In this document: positions 1-10,526 of the stretch, piece after piece
Layout of the letters: the number at the start of each line of letters is the position of its first letter
How positions within the stretch are numbered: position 1 is the stretch's first letter
Assembly (NCBI RefSeq): GCF_000187245.1
Contig: NC_027861.1
Span: forward strand, 1,054,001-1,118,000
Direction: 5' to 3'
DNA length: 64,000 nt
From: Ogataea parapolymorpha DL-1
Lineage: Eukaryota > Ascomycota > Pichiomycetes > Pichiales > Pichiaceae
Made by a program: the position numbers and the translations under genes
The notes under the pieces: generated by a model
What the model was told of the DNA's origin: nothing
What the model saw: only the letters and a program-made list of their open reading frames with translations
The model's database searches: none

Positions 1-96
1 CCAAACTTCTCAAATCGCTGTTCCAGGTCACGCGGATTTTCCGCAAGCGACTTAGACATCGATCCTACGTATATTCGCCGCTTATCGTCTGCCATT
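1..96 (-). CDS. NOP8: NOP8-like RRM protein, 5' end only (cut by window edge)
   Basis: A minus-strand reading frame opens with ATG at 96 and runs off the left edge after 32 codons. The visible protein has an RNP2-like strand (RRIYVGSMSKSLAENPRD) and ends in QRFEKFG, the usual layout of an N-terminal RRM. S. cerevisiae Nop8, a nucleolar factor for 60S ribosome biogenesis, starts in the same way (KRIFVGN then DRFGKFG). NOP8 is also the divergent neighbour of CTR9 in S. cerevisiae (YOL144W/YOL145C), exactly as here. The two genes share a 126-bp divergent promoter. Identity rests on the short motif plus synteny; only the first part of the RRM is visible. Confidence 0.75.
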
Positions 97-222
97 GTGA
101 GAGTTGATCCTGCACACACTAAAGATTATATTTACAAGATCTATTTTTTTTTTTTCGCCCGGGTAATTGACACTTTTTGGCTCCTGGAAAAACTTCAAAA
201 GATATACGTTCTTGTTCTCAAA

Positions 223-3200
223 ATGCCAGTCCAGGAAGATTTGAACTTGGCAACTGAGGAGTCGGTTCCTTTGAATGCCGACTACTATTTGAGCCACCTG
301 GATGAGAAGCACAAGGAGGCATATATATCGAAGAATATCACCATTCCATTGAAGGAAGAAGGCGAGGAGGTTGTTATTGACACTATCAGCGATCTTCCAG
401 AGGACTCCAGCGAATTGTGTGCTCTGTTGACCAATGAGGAGTCTAGCACGAAACATTGGCTGGTTGTGGCCAAAGCGTACGCCAGTCAAGGAAAAATTGA
501 TGAGTCGCTCAATGTCATCAAAAATGCTCTCGACTCGCCTACGATCATGGACGCCACGGGAGACGTTCAGTCCACATTGCATGGATTTTTGGCATGGCTA
601 TATCTCACCAGAGAGGGCAAGAATAGCGGATTGATTTCGTACGAATTGGCCACGAAAGAAACTGAAACTGCCTTGTCACTAGATCCAACCAACGAGCTCA
701 CACTCATGTCCCAAGCCTTGCTGCTTCTTTCTTCTGACAAGCAGAAAAGCAAACAGACGAACTTTGAAAAGGAGTCAAGATTGTTGGACAGCTTACTGAA
801 GAAAAACCCGAAGAATTGTTTTGCCTTGATGGCCAAGGCCAAGATCTTCTTTTACAAGGAAAACTATGTGGCTGCGCTCAAGGTTTTCCAAAGATGTCTT
901 CTGCTTAACCCCCTTCTCAGGCCTGACCCCAGAATTGGTATTGGTATGTGTTACTGGATGCTGGGCAGGAAAAAGCTTGCCAACCAAGCCTGGCAGAACT
1001 CTATTCAGGTGAACCCCGAAAAGAATCTCGAGGCCAAGATTCTCATTTCGATTGCCAAATTTGACGATTGTTTCACCAACTCTGTTTCTGATGCCGACTT
1101 CAAAGAGAAATACGCTTTGGCCTTGGAGTTTACCAAGGCTTCACTGATTGACGACCCGACAAACGGTGTGATTTTGTTGATCTTGGCCTCATTCTATTTC
1201 TCCAAACAGGATTATGCACTTGTTCAGAAAATCTGCGACAAAGTTTCCAAAGACACAAGGTTTTCTAATCGGATCAAAAGTGACGCTTTTCTTTGGCTCG
1301 CCAGGTGCAAGTTTACACAAAATGACGTTCTAGAGGCTCAAAAGCTATTCAGCAGTTCCATCAAATATAATGAGAATAATTTGCTCTCCAGGTACGGTTA
1401 TGGTCAGTGTCTGATTGTGAGAAATCAAATCAACGACGCCATCAGAGCGTTTGAGAAGCTGCAGGAGTCTCACCCTCGTGTATTGGAGGTCACTCTCGCG
1501 CTTGGTATGCTTTACAGCAGGAATCCAAAACAAACCGACAAGGCTACAACATTTTTGGAGAAGTACGTTTCTCTTGCAAAAGAACACAAAGAGCCATTGA
1601 ACTCCGCAGCCCTGATCACCTTGGCTAGAATATACGAGGAGAAAGATATTTCGCAGTCTTTGAAATACCTTATGATGCTGAAAGATCAGGAAATCAGCTC
1701 TGGGAAAACGGAGTCGGACTTGTCTTATGCACTACTTAATAATATTGGAGTGCTAGGACTTTTGAAGAATGAAGGTGACTCTCTGTCGTACTTTGAAAAC
1801 GCTCTCAAAGCATTGGAGTCTCAAAAAGAGGAAGGAACTCCAAGAAATGCCATCAAACTCATTCTCGAATACAACGTTGCTCGTTGCAAGGAGTCCCAAA
1901 ACGAAGTCGAAACTGCCAAGACCATGTATCAGAAGATTCTGCAAGAGTGTCCTGGTTACAACAGCGCCAAACTCAGATGGCTTCTTCTGACTTGTTTGTC
2001 TGACAAGGAGGACATTCACGAAGAACTTGCTGAACTGTTAGCGGAGTCTCCTGACGATCTTGAAGTTAGATCATTCTACGGATGGTACGTCAAAAAGTTT
2101 GGTAAGAAGTACATGGCTACGAAGGGAAAGGACATTGAGAGTGAACATCACAGAGAAACCCTAGTTAACCACACCTCCCACGACTGTTATGCTCTGACAT
2201 CTCTGGGTAATGTTTACTGCACTCTTGCTAGAGAGTCTAAGGACGCGCAAAAAAAGGATCAGTACTACATTCGTGCAGCCCAGCTCTACCAAAAGGTCTT
2301 GTCCATTGATCCGAAGGATGCATATGCTGCGCAAGGCATTGCCATCATTTTTGCAGACAAGAAGCAGGTAGGAATCGCTCTAGAGATATTCAGAAAGGTG
2401 AGAGAATCATTGCAGGATATTTCTGTTTACATAAATCTGGGCCACTGTTTCCTCGAAGCCAAGCAATACGCGAAGAGTATAGAAAGCTACCAACTAGCTC
2501 TTACTCGGTACACGAATGGACAGGATGCCAATATCTACAATTTCATCAGCAGGGCTTGGCTGTACAGGGCAATGGCAGAGAAAGCGTTCGAGTATTACAA
2601 GACGGCGCTCCAATTCGCAGAGAAGGCGTACAAGATCAATGGATTGCCCTCGATCAAGTTCAATATTGCGTTTGTTCATTTCCAGCTTGCGGAGTTTTTG
2701 AGAAAGCAGCCTCCTACGAAGAGAACCGTTGCCGACTTAGAGGAATCCATGGTTGGACTGACTCAGGCTATCAAGTCACTGAATGAGCTGGCCACCGACG
2801 AGAAACATCCTCCATTCCCTGCTGAAGAGTTGAAATTGAGAGCAAATATGGGCAATACCCTTATTAAGCAACTGGAGAAAGCAATTGCCGAGCAGAAGGA
2901 TTACGAGGGTGAGGTTGAAAACAAGATACGTACCGCAAAGAAACAGAAAATACTCGAGGAGCAGAGGAAGCAGGAGCAGAGGGAGAAAGAATTGGAGGAA
3001 CAGCGCAGGCTGGAAGAGAAGCGTGCTGAGGAGAGAAAGCGACTTGAAGAGGCTGCCAAAGAATGGAATCAGCAGCGTCTTGAGGAAGACAAGGACAACA
3101 GAGACGAGTTGGACGTTACTTCCGAGGAAAAACCAAAGAAGAAACGCGGCGGACGTAAGAAGAAGAAGGAGTTTGTTGTGGAGAGTGAGGATGAGGAGGA

Positions 3201-3375
3201 GGAGGAGGAGCCTAACAAAGAGGAAAGCGAAGACGACAAGAGCGATGTCGACCTTTTCGACGAGGAAAGCGAGGACGAAAACAAGAAGCGCAAGGCTGAA
3301 GGCGGAGACGAAAATGAAGGGGAGATAAAAAAGTCGAAGACTGAGGAAACTAAGCTAGACGACTTGTTCGAGTAG
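223..3375 (+). CDS. CTR9: Paf1 complex subunit Ctr9 (TPR protein)
   Basis: 1050-residue protein, close to the size of S. cerevisiae Ctr9 (1077). It is the TPR scaffold of the nuclear Paf1 complex, which travels with RNA polymerase II and supports histone H2B ubiquitylation and H3K4/K36 methylation. Tandem TPR-like helical repeats fill most of the protein. The last roughly 150 residues are a charged coiled coil (KQEQREKELEEQRR) followed by alternating Lys-rich and Glu/Asp-rich blocks, as in the family. The open frame extends upstream to 97, but only from a non-ATG codon through a poly-T stretch. The first ATG, at 223 (MPVQEDLNLA), is therefore taken as the start. It is divergent from the NOP8-like gene and convergent with the next gene, 35 bp away. 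Confidence 0.95.
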   Translation: MPVQEDLNLATEESVPLNADYYLSHLDEKHKEAYISKNITIPLKEEGEEVVIDTISDLPEDSSELCALLTNEESSTKHWLVVAKAYASQGKIDESLNVIKNALDSPTIMDATGDVQSTLHGFLAWLYLTREGKNSGLISYELATKETETALSLDPTNELTLMSQALLLLSSDKQKSKQTNFEKESRLLDSLLKKNPKNCFALMAKAKIFFYKENYVAALKVFQRCLLLNPLLRPDPRIGIGMCYWMLGRKKLANQAWQNSIQVNPEKNLEAKILISIAKFDDCFTNSVSDADFKEKYALALEFTKASLIDDPTNGVILLILASFYFSKQDYALVQKICDKVSKDTRFSNRIKSDAFLWLARCKFTQNDVLEAQKLFSSSIKYNENNLLSRYGYGQCLIVRNQINDAIRAFEKLQESHPRVLEVTLALGMLYSRNPKQTDKATTFLEKYVSLAKEHKEPLNSAALITLARIYEEKDISQSLKYLMMLKDQEISSGKTESDLSYALLNNIGVLGLLKNEGDSLSYFENALKALESQKEEGTPRNAIKLILEYNVARCKESQNEVETAKTMYQKILQECPGYNSAKLRWLLLTCLSDKEDIHEELAELLAESPDDLEVRSFYGWYVKKFGKKYMATKGKDIESEHHRETLVNHTSHDCYALTSLGNVYCTLARESKDAQKKDQYYIRAAQLYQKVLSIDPKDAYAAQGIAIIFADKKQVGIALEIFRKVRESLQDISVYINLGHCFLEAKQYAKSIESYQLALTRYTNGQDANIYNFISRAWLYRAMAEKAFEYYKTALQFAEKAYKINGLPSIKFNIAFVHFQLAEFLRKQPPTKRTVADLEESMVGLTQAIKSLNELATDEKHPPFPAEELKLRANMGNTLIKQLEKAIAEQKDYEGEVENKIRTAKKQKILEEQRKQEQREKELEEQRRLEEKRAEERKRLEEAAKEWNQQRLEEDKDNRDELDVTSEEKPKKKRGGRKKKKEFVVESEDEEEEEEPNKEESEDDKSDVDLFDEESEDENKKRKAEGGDENEGEIKKSKTEETKLDDLFE

Positions 3376-3410
3376 TGTAATATAGAGATTTAGGAATTAA
3401 CATACAAACA

Positions 3411-4010
3411 CTATTTCTCGTACTTCTTGGTACGTTTTTCACGGATGGTTTCTTTCACTTTAAGCACGTCATCGGTTTTGGCATTGTAGCTGATGTTAGT
3501 TTCTTTGTTCATTGGGTTTTCATCACTCTTCTGGAACTCTTTGTAGATGAGCTGTTCTAGTTGCTGTTTTCTTAGTCCCGGATTCTCCTTCTTCACTTCA
3601 GGGAGTCTACGCTCTGTGTATGCGGCCAATGCAGCCTTGAAACGTCTTTCAGGGTGTCTGTCAATATCCTTTGCGGGAACGACATCGTTCTTAAGAAGAG
3701 ACAGGGCGGCGAGAGAATCTTCGACACCGTGGGCATCGATGGTTCCCTTAGGGCCGAATGAGTTCAATGCATCGTCCAGGTCAGAGTTGCCGCCCTTCTT
3801 GCCCTTTTTCCCCTTGCCACCCTTGGACTTTGTCAAGGTTTCTTCCTCCATCGCGAGCAAGGCCTCGCGCTCTTTCTTCTTGTCTGCATCCGCTTGCTTT
3901 TTAGCCTGTTTTTCTAGCTGTTTCTTGCTTGGCTTCTTGCCCGTGTCTTCATAGTCGCTGTCGCTTCCTGGAGCCTCTTCGACCTCTTGCTTCTTGCCTT
4001 TCTTTGCCAT
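3411..4010 (-). CDS. CCDC124/Oxs1-family protein (DUF1014-type)
   Basis: 199-residue, highly charged protein. The N-terminal half is Lys/Glu-rich and probably a coiled coil (KKPSKKQLEKQAKKQ). The C-terminal half has the CCDC124 signature: HPERRFKAALAAY, then PGLRKQQLEQLIYKEF and KSDENPMN. Human CCDC124 and the short yeast relatives Lso1/Lso2 bind translationally inactive ribosomes; S. pombe Oxs1 is a stress-response relative. S. cerevisiae keeps only the short N-terminal type, so this copy is the longer ancestral form. A ribosome-associated role is inferred from the family. ATG at 4010; convergent with CTR9. Confidence 0.8.
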   Translation of the reverse strand: MAKKGKKQEVEEAPGSDSDYEDTGKKPSKKQLEKQAKKQADADKKKEREALLAMEEETLTKSKGGKGKKGKKGGNSDLDDALNSFGPKGTIDAHGVEDSLAALSLLKNDVVPAKDIDRHPERRFKAALAAYTERRLPEVKKENPGLRKQQLEQLIYKEFQKSDENPMNKETNISYNAKTDDVLKVKETIREKRTKKYEK

Positions 4011-4075
4011 GGAGATATCGAAAAAATATTAAGCTTTATTTTTCGCCATTATTTATTTTATTTTCTATGTACAGT

Positions 4076-7000
4076 TTAGTAGCTGTCACTTTTCAGTACA
4101 AGCAAACCTTCTAAAAGGTCCATGTCCACAATCACGGCATCCTTTATCACGTCACCCACTTCAACGTCGCTCAAGAGTTCCCTACTTCTGTCCGATTGGC
4201 TAGTTTCCAGAACACCGTACACGCCGTAGTCAGGCAGAACAACATCCAAAATACCATCGTCAGAAGCCGGCCTGCAAACAACACATTCGACGCGGATCGG
4301 CTCCTTCGAGGATTTCTGTAGATACTTGAGGTGCTTGAACATGTAGAATGTCATAATTTTCGAAGAAACACGTTTATCGATGTCGGCGCGCATCTCGAGA
4401 TGGTAGGCCATTGCGTTGACGTGTTCCTGTCTGAAGGCGGGCGAGCCTTCGGCAAGATAGCGGTGCAGTTGCCAATGGTTCACGAGATCGGCGAATCGCC
4501 GCAGTGGCGAGGTAACGGTGGCATAAGCATCGACTGCAAGAGAATCGTGTCTTGCAGGGAACGGAGCAACATGGGATTTATTCAGGAACTCGCTGAGCAA
4601 AAAGAATTCGTTGGTGCTCACAGTACCCTTTTTCTGTTGCAATTCCTGTAATTGCTGCGCCACCTCTGGAGTCGTTGGCTGTTTGTTCTGGATCTTGAAC
4701 AAGCCTGGTATTTTATTCTCTTTGAAATATTCTCCCATCAGTCTGTTGGAGTTGACCATAAGCTCCGAAACAAGCACTTCGGATCTCAGCTGCTGGTTTC
4801 TGCGGTTTTCCTTAAAACTGATGAGAATGTCCTCTGCGTCCTCCTTGATGGTGTCCACCCTGCGGCCCATGGAGAAATTATTAAACACGGTGACTCTTCC
4901 AGTTTCCTCAGCTCTCTGGCGGAGCGCGTCTGCCGCAGTGTACAGCGCTTTGAGATCGGCTGATATTTTCGATGCTGGGATATTTGTGCGCGCGGACATC
5001 TCGTTCAGGATCTTGTCTGCGTCGCTGGCGTTCTCCAGAATTTTATGGACCGAATCGTAATCCGTGCTCAGAAACTGGTCAGCAACACCAAACTTCACAC
5101 CGTCTGACGCCAGCTCTGCTGTTCCGTTGGCAATGTCTACCACGTAGCTCACTTTGAGTACTCTCTGGGGAATTCCGTAGACACCCAGCTGAATATTTTT
5201 TGTCAGAACCTCGGGCATCATCGATAACCCGTTGCTGGCAGCCCCAACGTCTGGCAAATAGAGCGTGGAAGCACGTTCGTACGCAATGTCTGCAACCGTG
5301 GTGTTTGGGTGCACATAGGAAGCCGGATCCGCAACAAACACGCCAACCAGGAACTTATTCTCGTCTAGCTGCTGAACACTGACACCGTCGTCAATCTCCT
5401 TGGCGTCGACCGAGTCAATACAATAAACCACGTCAGAAAAACGCGGGCGCGGATGGTTGAATATTTCCTCGTCAACGAAGAAGAAACTATTCAGTGTGTC
5501 TTTGGTGATTTTCCCATAAAACTCCTGCTCCAGGTCCGCTTTTAAAGAAAGTCCACTTCCTGGAGCAGGGAAATTTATCCACCATTTAATCGGGTTCTCG
5601 TTGGGTGCAATTTCCTTCAATCTCAAAAGCAGCTCGTAAATGACGTCTCTGGTGATCTCAAGATGGTTGTGGCTGGGAAGTCTTCGCACAATCTTCACCA
5701 AAAAAGACTCACAGCTAGGACTGCTCACAGAGCCGGCAATGTAAAGTCGATACATGTCCATAATCCGCTCGTAATGCTGGGGTTTTGTCTTCGGAGACTT
5801 TTCTTTGAGTCTTTGCATGATGTAATCGGTGAGCTGGCCGTGCAGTTGCTCGTTTGCCTCGTAATCCTCCACAACTTTATTGTGCTCGACAATTGTCTTC
5901 AGAGGAACAACGGTCACATGTTTTGGCAACATGTTTTTTGTATCGTGAGCATACGTTTGGTTATTTTTGCGCAAACCCAACATTAGAGCATAAACTGCCT
6001 CCGGACTCATCTTCTCTGTGTTGCTAACTTTTCCAAAAGGATTCTTGCCCAAAGCCACCCAGTCGTACTGGTTTCCAATGGCCAGCATCCGTGTCAGCAA
6101 ATTATGTAGTCTTTTATTGCTTTTCTGTATCATCTGCGGGTCCTTCGAACGCAGCACCTTTGCAACCTTCTCTAAATCCACCAAGTTGCAAGCACGGAAC
6201 ATTTCACAAAAATTGAGCTGAACCGGCCCGTTGGAACTCTGCAGAACGTTATGAAGAGTTTCCAGCTTTAAGTTCACGTCAGGCAGCAAACTCCAGGCCC
6301 TGTTGTTAAGCTTGGATAGCTCCTCGCTCAGTATTCCAGAGAGAAGAGAGGGAACAATATAAGTGGTCAATTCTTCTGTATCATTGATATCCTGCGAAAT
6401 TATCTCGTCAAACATACGAGCGCGATCCGGGTTTTCTTCGAGCTTATACTTCACTTTACCAATGGGCTGGGCATAGCTCCCAAGATCTGCCAAAATTGTT
6501 TGCTCGTTCATCACCGAGCCGTTAAACCATTCCGGTGGAAAAATAGAAGGCAATCTGAAACGGAAACGTTTTTTACTCACAAACTCCAGATCTCCGTATT
6601 TGTTGATCAAAGTGTAACGGGGGTCTTTGATATCCTGCGGAAGTTCAGCAACAACGGCAAGATTATTGCTATCCAGAGAAAGCGATAGATCAACCACATC
6701 TCCAACGTTTATGTCAGTAAAATACAGCTGGTCAAAAGATATCGAAGAAGACATCCTGCCGTATCTTTCTTTTAGAAGCTTGCGAACTCTAACCCTGGAT
6801 TCTGGCGTATCCAAAAAATTGAAATCTTTAGGAACACTTTCCAGGCCAAACATAGCGGAGATCCATTGCCTGTTAGGCTCGCAGAACCTGACCTTGTTTA
6901 GATTTTCGTACTGTTCGCGTAGATTGTCGATGTCCACATTTCTATATTCTTGTAGCAGTTCCTCGGGGGTTTTGACTACCTGCAAACGAGGACTCTTATC

Positions 7001-7093
7001 CTTTGTTTTCCTGGACCCCGCACTTCGCCATCGTAGTTGCCCTACCCCGGCAAACAGGAGCCGTGAAGGCAACCTTGATGAATATCGTAACAT
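4076..7093 (-). CDS. DSS1: Mitochondrial 3'-5' exoribonuclease Dss1 (RNase II family)
   Basis: 1005 residues, against 969 for S. cerevisiae Dss1, the nuclease of the mitochondrial degradosome that works with the Suv3 helicase. The first 25 residues are Arg/Ser/Leu-rich with no acidic residue (MLRYSSRLPSRLLF), a typical matrix presequence. The RNB catalytic block is near residues 558-572 (CIDSVDAKEIDDGVSV). It keeps three of the four RNase II-type acidic positions as Asp and has Glu at the fourth. Near the C terminus is the strongly conserved RNB motif TSPLRRFADLVNHWQLHRYL, followed by an S1-like tail. ATG at 7093; 65 bp separate its stop codon from the CCDC124-like start. Confidence 0.93.
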   Translation of the reverse strand: MLRYSSRLPSRLLFAGVGQLRWRSAGSRKTKDKSPRLQVVKTPEELLQEYRNVDIDNLREQYENLNKVRFCEPNRQWISAMFGLESVPKDFNFLDTPESRVRVRKLLKERYGRMSSSISFDQLYFTDINVGDVVDLSLSLDSNNLAVVAELPQDIKDPRYTLINKYGDLEFVSKKRFRFRLPSIFPPEWFNGSVMNEQTILADLGSYAQPIGKVKYKLEENPDRARMFDEIISQDINDTEELTTYIVPSLLSGILSEELSKLNNRAWSLLPDVNLKLETLHNVLQSSNGPVQLNFCEMFRACNLVDLEKVAKVLRSKDPQMIQKSNKRLHNLLTRMLAIGNQYDWVALGKNPFGKVSNTEKMSPEAVYALMLGLRKNNQTYAHDTKNMLPKHVTVVPLKTIVEHNKVVEDYEANEQLHGQLTDYIMQRLKEKSPKTKPQHYERIMDMYRLYIAGSVSSPSCESFLVKIVRRLPSHNHLEITRDVIYELLLRLKEIAPNENPIKWWINFPAPGSGLSLKADLEQEFYGKITKDTLNSFFFVDEEIFNHPRPRFSDVVYCIDSVDAKEIDDGVSVQQLDENKFLVGVFVADPASYVHPNTTVADIAYERASTLYLPDVGAASNGLSMMPEVLTKNIQLGVYGIPQRVLKVSYVVDIANGTAELASDGVKFGVADQFLSTDYDSVHKILENASDADKILNEMSARTNIPASKISADLKALYTAADALRQRAEETGRVTVFNNFSMGRRVDTIKEDAEDILISFKENRRNQQLRSEVLVSELMVNSNRLMGEYFKENKIPGLFKIQNKQPTTPEVAQQLQELQQKKGTVSTNEFFLLSEFLNKSHVAPFPARHDSLAVDAYATVTSPLRRFADLVNHWQLHRYLAEGSPAFRQEHVNAMAYHLEMRADIDKRVSSKIMTFYMFKHLKYLQKSSKEPIRVECVVCRPASDDGILDVVLPDYGVYGVLETSQSDRSRELLSDVEVGDVIKDAVIVDMDLLEGLLVLKSDSY

Positions 7094-7156
7094 GAAAAAA
7101 TACTAAAAAAAAATATCAAAAAAAATATCTTGATTAAATTACTACACTGATGTAAA

Positions 7157-8080
7157 TCAGAAAATATTTTCAAGCACCTTTTTCAGCTTACCACTCTCTG
7201 TATTTTTGGTATCCTTCTGTGATGCATCGGCTCCCGCTCTATTCGTAGTAACGGAGCGCTGGGCATACACGCGCTGAACAGTGGGCTCAACGTTCTTTTT
7301 CCGTTTCTTGATGTTTTCGATCATCTTCGAGGTTTCCACATTCTTGATGAAATTCTTGTTTATCTTGTGCGCCTGAGAAAGCTCAGATTGCATCTTGCTC
7401 TCTCTGATTTCGATCTCTCTATTCATAGCTTCCGTCAGATCATGCCACTTGAAGCCTTTGAGATATTTGATGTTCATAATGTCATCATAGTAAAAATTAC
7501 CTTTCTTTCCTCCAAGCTTGTTCCCGTTCAAGGTTTCCGCTGCAAGTTTGGCGTCGTTCTTGTTCTCAAACTCACACCAGCCCTCCACAAACTTTTTTTT
7601 CTTGTTTCCTCCCGTCTTCACCCTTGTCTTGTAAACCTTGGGATCCTCAGGCTTGAGATATAGCCTCCCCACTTTTCCAAACCGTTGCAACACGTGTCTG
7701 AGTTTTGCAGGCTTCATGTACGGAGGGATAGTCGAAAGATATACCACCCCGCTGCGTTTGATCTTCTTCTGCTCTTTGGCTAGTTGTTCCGGAGTTAGTT
7801 GCTTGAGCTTTTTGGCGCTCTGTTCCATTTCCCTTCGTGCCTCCTGCACATGTTTCTCAAACTCGGCGTCGTAGTCGTCATCTCCTTCACTGTCACTGGC
7901 CTGGAATCGATCTTTTATTACCTTTTTATGATTTCCGGGATAATGGTTAGAATCATTAGGATTTTCTTCATCGTTGTCCTCGTTGTCATCAGAGGAGTCG
8001 CTACTCTCTCGGTCTGTGTCTCTGTTTCTCCAATCGTCCTCGCTTTCGCTTTCGCTATCAGAAAGCCCTCGTTTAACCAT
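7157..8080 (-). CDS. ESF2: 18S rRNA factor Esf2 (RRM, ABT1 family)
   Basis: 307 residues, matching the family. Esf2 is a nucleolar SSU-processome protein that works with the helicase Dbp8 in early pre-18S cleavage. The first about 85 residues are Ser/Asp/Glu-rich. A divergent RRM follows, starting at GVVYLSTIPPYMKPAKLRHV and containing the FGKVGRLYL and CEFENKNDAKLAAETLNG segments. The Lys-rich C-terminal part (IKKRKKNVEPTVQRVYAQRS) is also typical of ABT1/Esf2. ATG at 8080. It lies between DSS1 and RIB4 on the same strand, 53 bp from the RIB4 stop codon. Confidence 0.92.
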   Translation of the reverse strand: MVKRGLSDSESESEDDWRNRDTDRESSDSSDDNEDNDEENPNDSNHYPGNHKKVIKDRFQASDSEGDDDYDAEFEKHVQEARREMEQSAKKLKQLTPEQLAKEQKKIKRSGVVYLSTIPPYMKPAKLRHVLQRFGKVGRLYLKPEDPKVYKTRVKTGGNKKKKFVEGWCEFENKNDAKLAAETLNGNKLGGKKGNFYYDDIMNIKYLKGFKWHDLTEAMNREIEIRESKMQSELSQAHKINKNFIKNVETSKMIENIKKRKKNVEPTVQRVYAQRSVTTNRAGADASQKDTKNTESGKLKKVLENIF

Positions 8081-8133
8081 GGCTACGAACTATTATTCCC
8101 TAATTAAAAAAAAAAAATTTAGTGAAATATGTA

Positions 8134-8754
<621 letters not shown>

Positions 8755-8786
8755 TCATGATTTCTCTCTAATTTTGTCTTGCCGTC

Positions 8787-10262
8787 ATGCTTTCAAGTGT
8801 CTCATTGAGCCGCAAGAGAAAGCTTTCGGACCCTCCGCACTCTTCTTCCGAGCCTAAGAAACTGCCCCTCCCAGCTGTTGCCTCGCTATACAACCTGGAT
8901 CCCGCTGCTACTGGCCCCCAGCAAATCGAGCTTCGGAGAAAAGTCTGCCTTCGAGTGGGTCGTTCCAAGAAAAATGATATCATTCTCACTCCCGCGGACT
9001 GTTCAACGTATCATTGTGAGATCGGTGTGAGCTATCTTAATGGTAAAGATATAATTTATCTTAAGGACCTTAGCTCAAACGGTACCTTTGTGAACGGACT
9101 TCTCGTTGGTAAGGACAATACCTGTCTGATTCGATCTGGAGACAAGATTTCTTTTGCTGCTGAATGCCACTATATCTTGAAATATCAGGCAAGTTTCACT
9201 CTCAAGAGCGCTCGTAGACCTGGAACTGGGTCTTTCTACGACAGCTATGTGATTGGTGAGCTGCTAGGGTGCGGGCATTATGCGCAGGTCAAAGAGTGTG
9301 TTCGAAGAAGTACAGGAGAGTCTTGTGCGGTCAAGATCTTCAATCCAACTCGCAAAGATGCCAATTGGGCAACGTCTCTTAATAGGGAGCTGGACATTCT
9401 CATGAAGATCGACCATCCGAACATTGTCCGATCCTACGAAACGTTTGTGGAACCGTATGACGCCAACACTATGACCACATATTTGGTGTTGGAGAAAGTG
9501 AATGGTGGTGAGCTTTTTAACAGAATCGTGTCCAAGGGCAAGCTTCGGCAGAATGAGACAAAAGCACTAATGAGCCAACTGATGAGCGGCCTCAAGTACC
9601 TCCACTCTCTGGACATTGCACACAGAGACCTGAAGCCGGAGAACATTCTCTTGGACATAACACTCAGAAGTTCTGACTCCGACAAGCAGACGGGGCCCTG
9701 GGATGCTCACGAGCTGGATGTCAAGGTGAAAATAGCAGATTTTGGTCTTGCCAAGTTCATTGGAGCTACAAAATTCACCGACACGCTCTGCGGAACGCCA
9801 GCATACGTTGCGCCTGAAGTGCTGGTGAACTCTACGGAACGCAAATATACCAAGACCGTTGATATGTGGTCCGTCGGGGTACTGATATACGTGTGTCTGT
9901 GCGGTTTTCCTCCCTTCAGCGAGGAGTTAGGGCCGCCATCGATGCGCCAACAGATCATCGAGGGTAAGTACGCTTTTTACTCGCCATACTGGGATGAGAT
10001 AGAGGACTCGGCCCTTGACTTGATCTCACGACTTTTGGTAGTGGACGCTACCAAGAGGCTCGAAGTCTCCAAAGCGTCCAAACATGTTTGGTTTGATGAG
10101 GTACGGCCGAAAAAGGAGTTGAGAGAGACAGCGTTCAAAGGCACCAGGGCAGTGGTCACCCGAGGCTACTCCAACCCGATCATGCTGGCAGAACGCGTCA
10201 AAAGCTCGCTCGGCGATGACACCCTTGCACGCGCCTACAGTGCAGATGTCGATATGGCCTAA
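8787..10262 (+). CDS. DUN1: DNA-damage checkpoint kinase Dun1 (FHA + Ser/Thr kinase)
   Basis: 491 residues (S. cerevisiae Dun1 has 513). Dun1 acts below Rad53 to raise dNTP pools after DNA damage. One FHA domain (about 50-133) has phosphothreonine-binding landmarks R59 (VGRSKKND) and SSNGTFVNG near residue 100. The kinase domain (about 154-444) has the glycine loop GCGHYAQV, Lys183, HRDLKPEN from 279, DFG at 318-320 and GTPAYVAPE. The Dun1-specific insert GPWDAHELDVKVKIADFGLA and the CGFPPFSEELGPPS segment separate it from Mek1 and Rad53. A single FHA domain also excludes Rad53. Start ATG at 8787. Confidence 0.94.
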   Translation: MLSSVSLSRKRKLSDPPHSSSEPKKLPLPAVASLYNLDPAATGPQQIELRRKVCLRVGRSKKNDIILTPADCSTYHCEIGVSYLNGKDIIYLKDLSSNGTFVNGLLVGKDNTCLIRSGDKISFAAECHYILKYQASFTLKSARRPGTGSFYDSYVIGELLGCGHYAQVKECVRRSTGESCAVKIFNPTRKDANWATSLNRELDILMKIDHPNIVRSYETFVEPYDANTMTTYLVLEKVNGGELFNRIVSKGKLRQNETKALMSQLMSGLKYLHSLDIAHRDLKPENILLDITLRSSDSDKQTGPWDAHELDVKVKIADFGLAKFIGATKFTDTLCGTPAYVAPEVLVNSTERKYTKTVDMWSVGVLIYVCLCGFPPFSEELGPPSMRQQIIEGKYAFYSPYWDEIEDSALDLISRLLVVDATKRLEVSKASKHVWFDEVRPKKELRETAFKGTRAVVTRGYSNPIMLAERVKSSLGDDTLARAYSADVDMA

Positions 10263-10526
10263 CTAAAGTGAAAATAATTTAAGCAGAGTATGAAAATGAC
10301 ATGAATTTTAATGCCTGAACATACGAATGTTCGTTTAACAATTCGTTTCAATGCGCGAATGTACTGTCCGGAGGATAAACTAGGGATGATTCACAGCCAC
10401 TGCATCCATTCGAGACGGCTATCTGAACTTGCAGTGGCTGCCATAATTTATTACCTAAGCCATACCCGGAGTTCGCTAATCAGCCCGGGAGTAATTCGTC
10501 AGAAAATTATATAAAGCGATCTCTGA
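10263..10526 (+). promoter_or_regulatory. Promoter region upstream of the L2HGDH-like gene, with inverted repeats
   Basis: 264 bp between the DUN1 stop and the next start. It holds an 11-bp perfect inverted repeat (CAGCCACTGCA at 10394-10404 and TGCAGTGGCTG at 10430-10440, 25-nt spacer) and a smaller one, GAACAT-ACGA-ATGTTC, near 10317. An AT-rich TATA-like stretch (ATTATATAAAG) lies about 15-20 bp before the ATG at 10527. No convincing ORF is present. Confidence 0.5.

Noticed and set aside
10311..10514. 67-codon frame between DUN1 and the L2HGDH-like gene
   Set aside because: It spans the inverted repeats and has no recognisable protein features.
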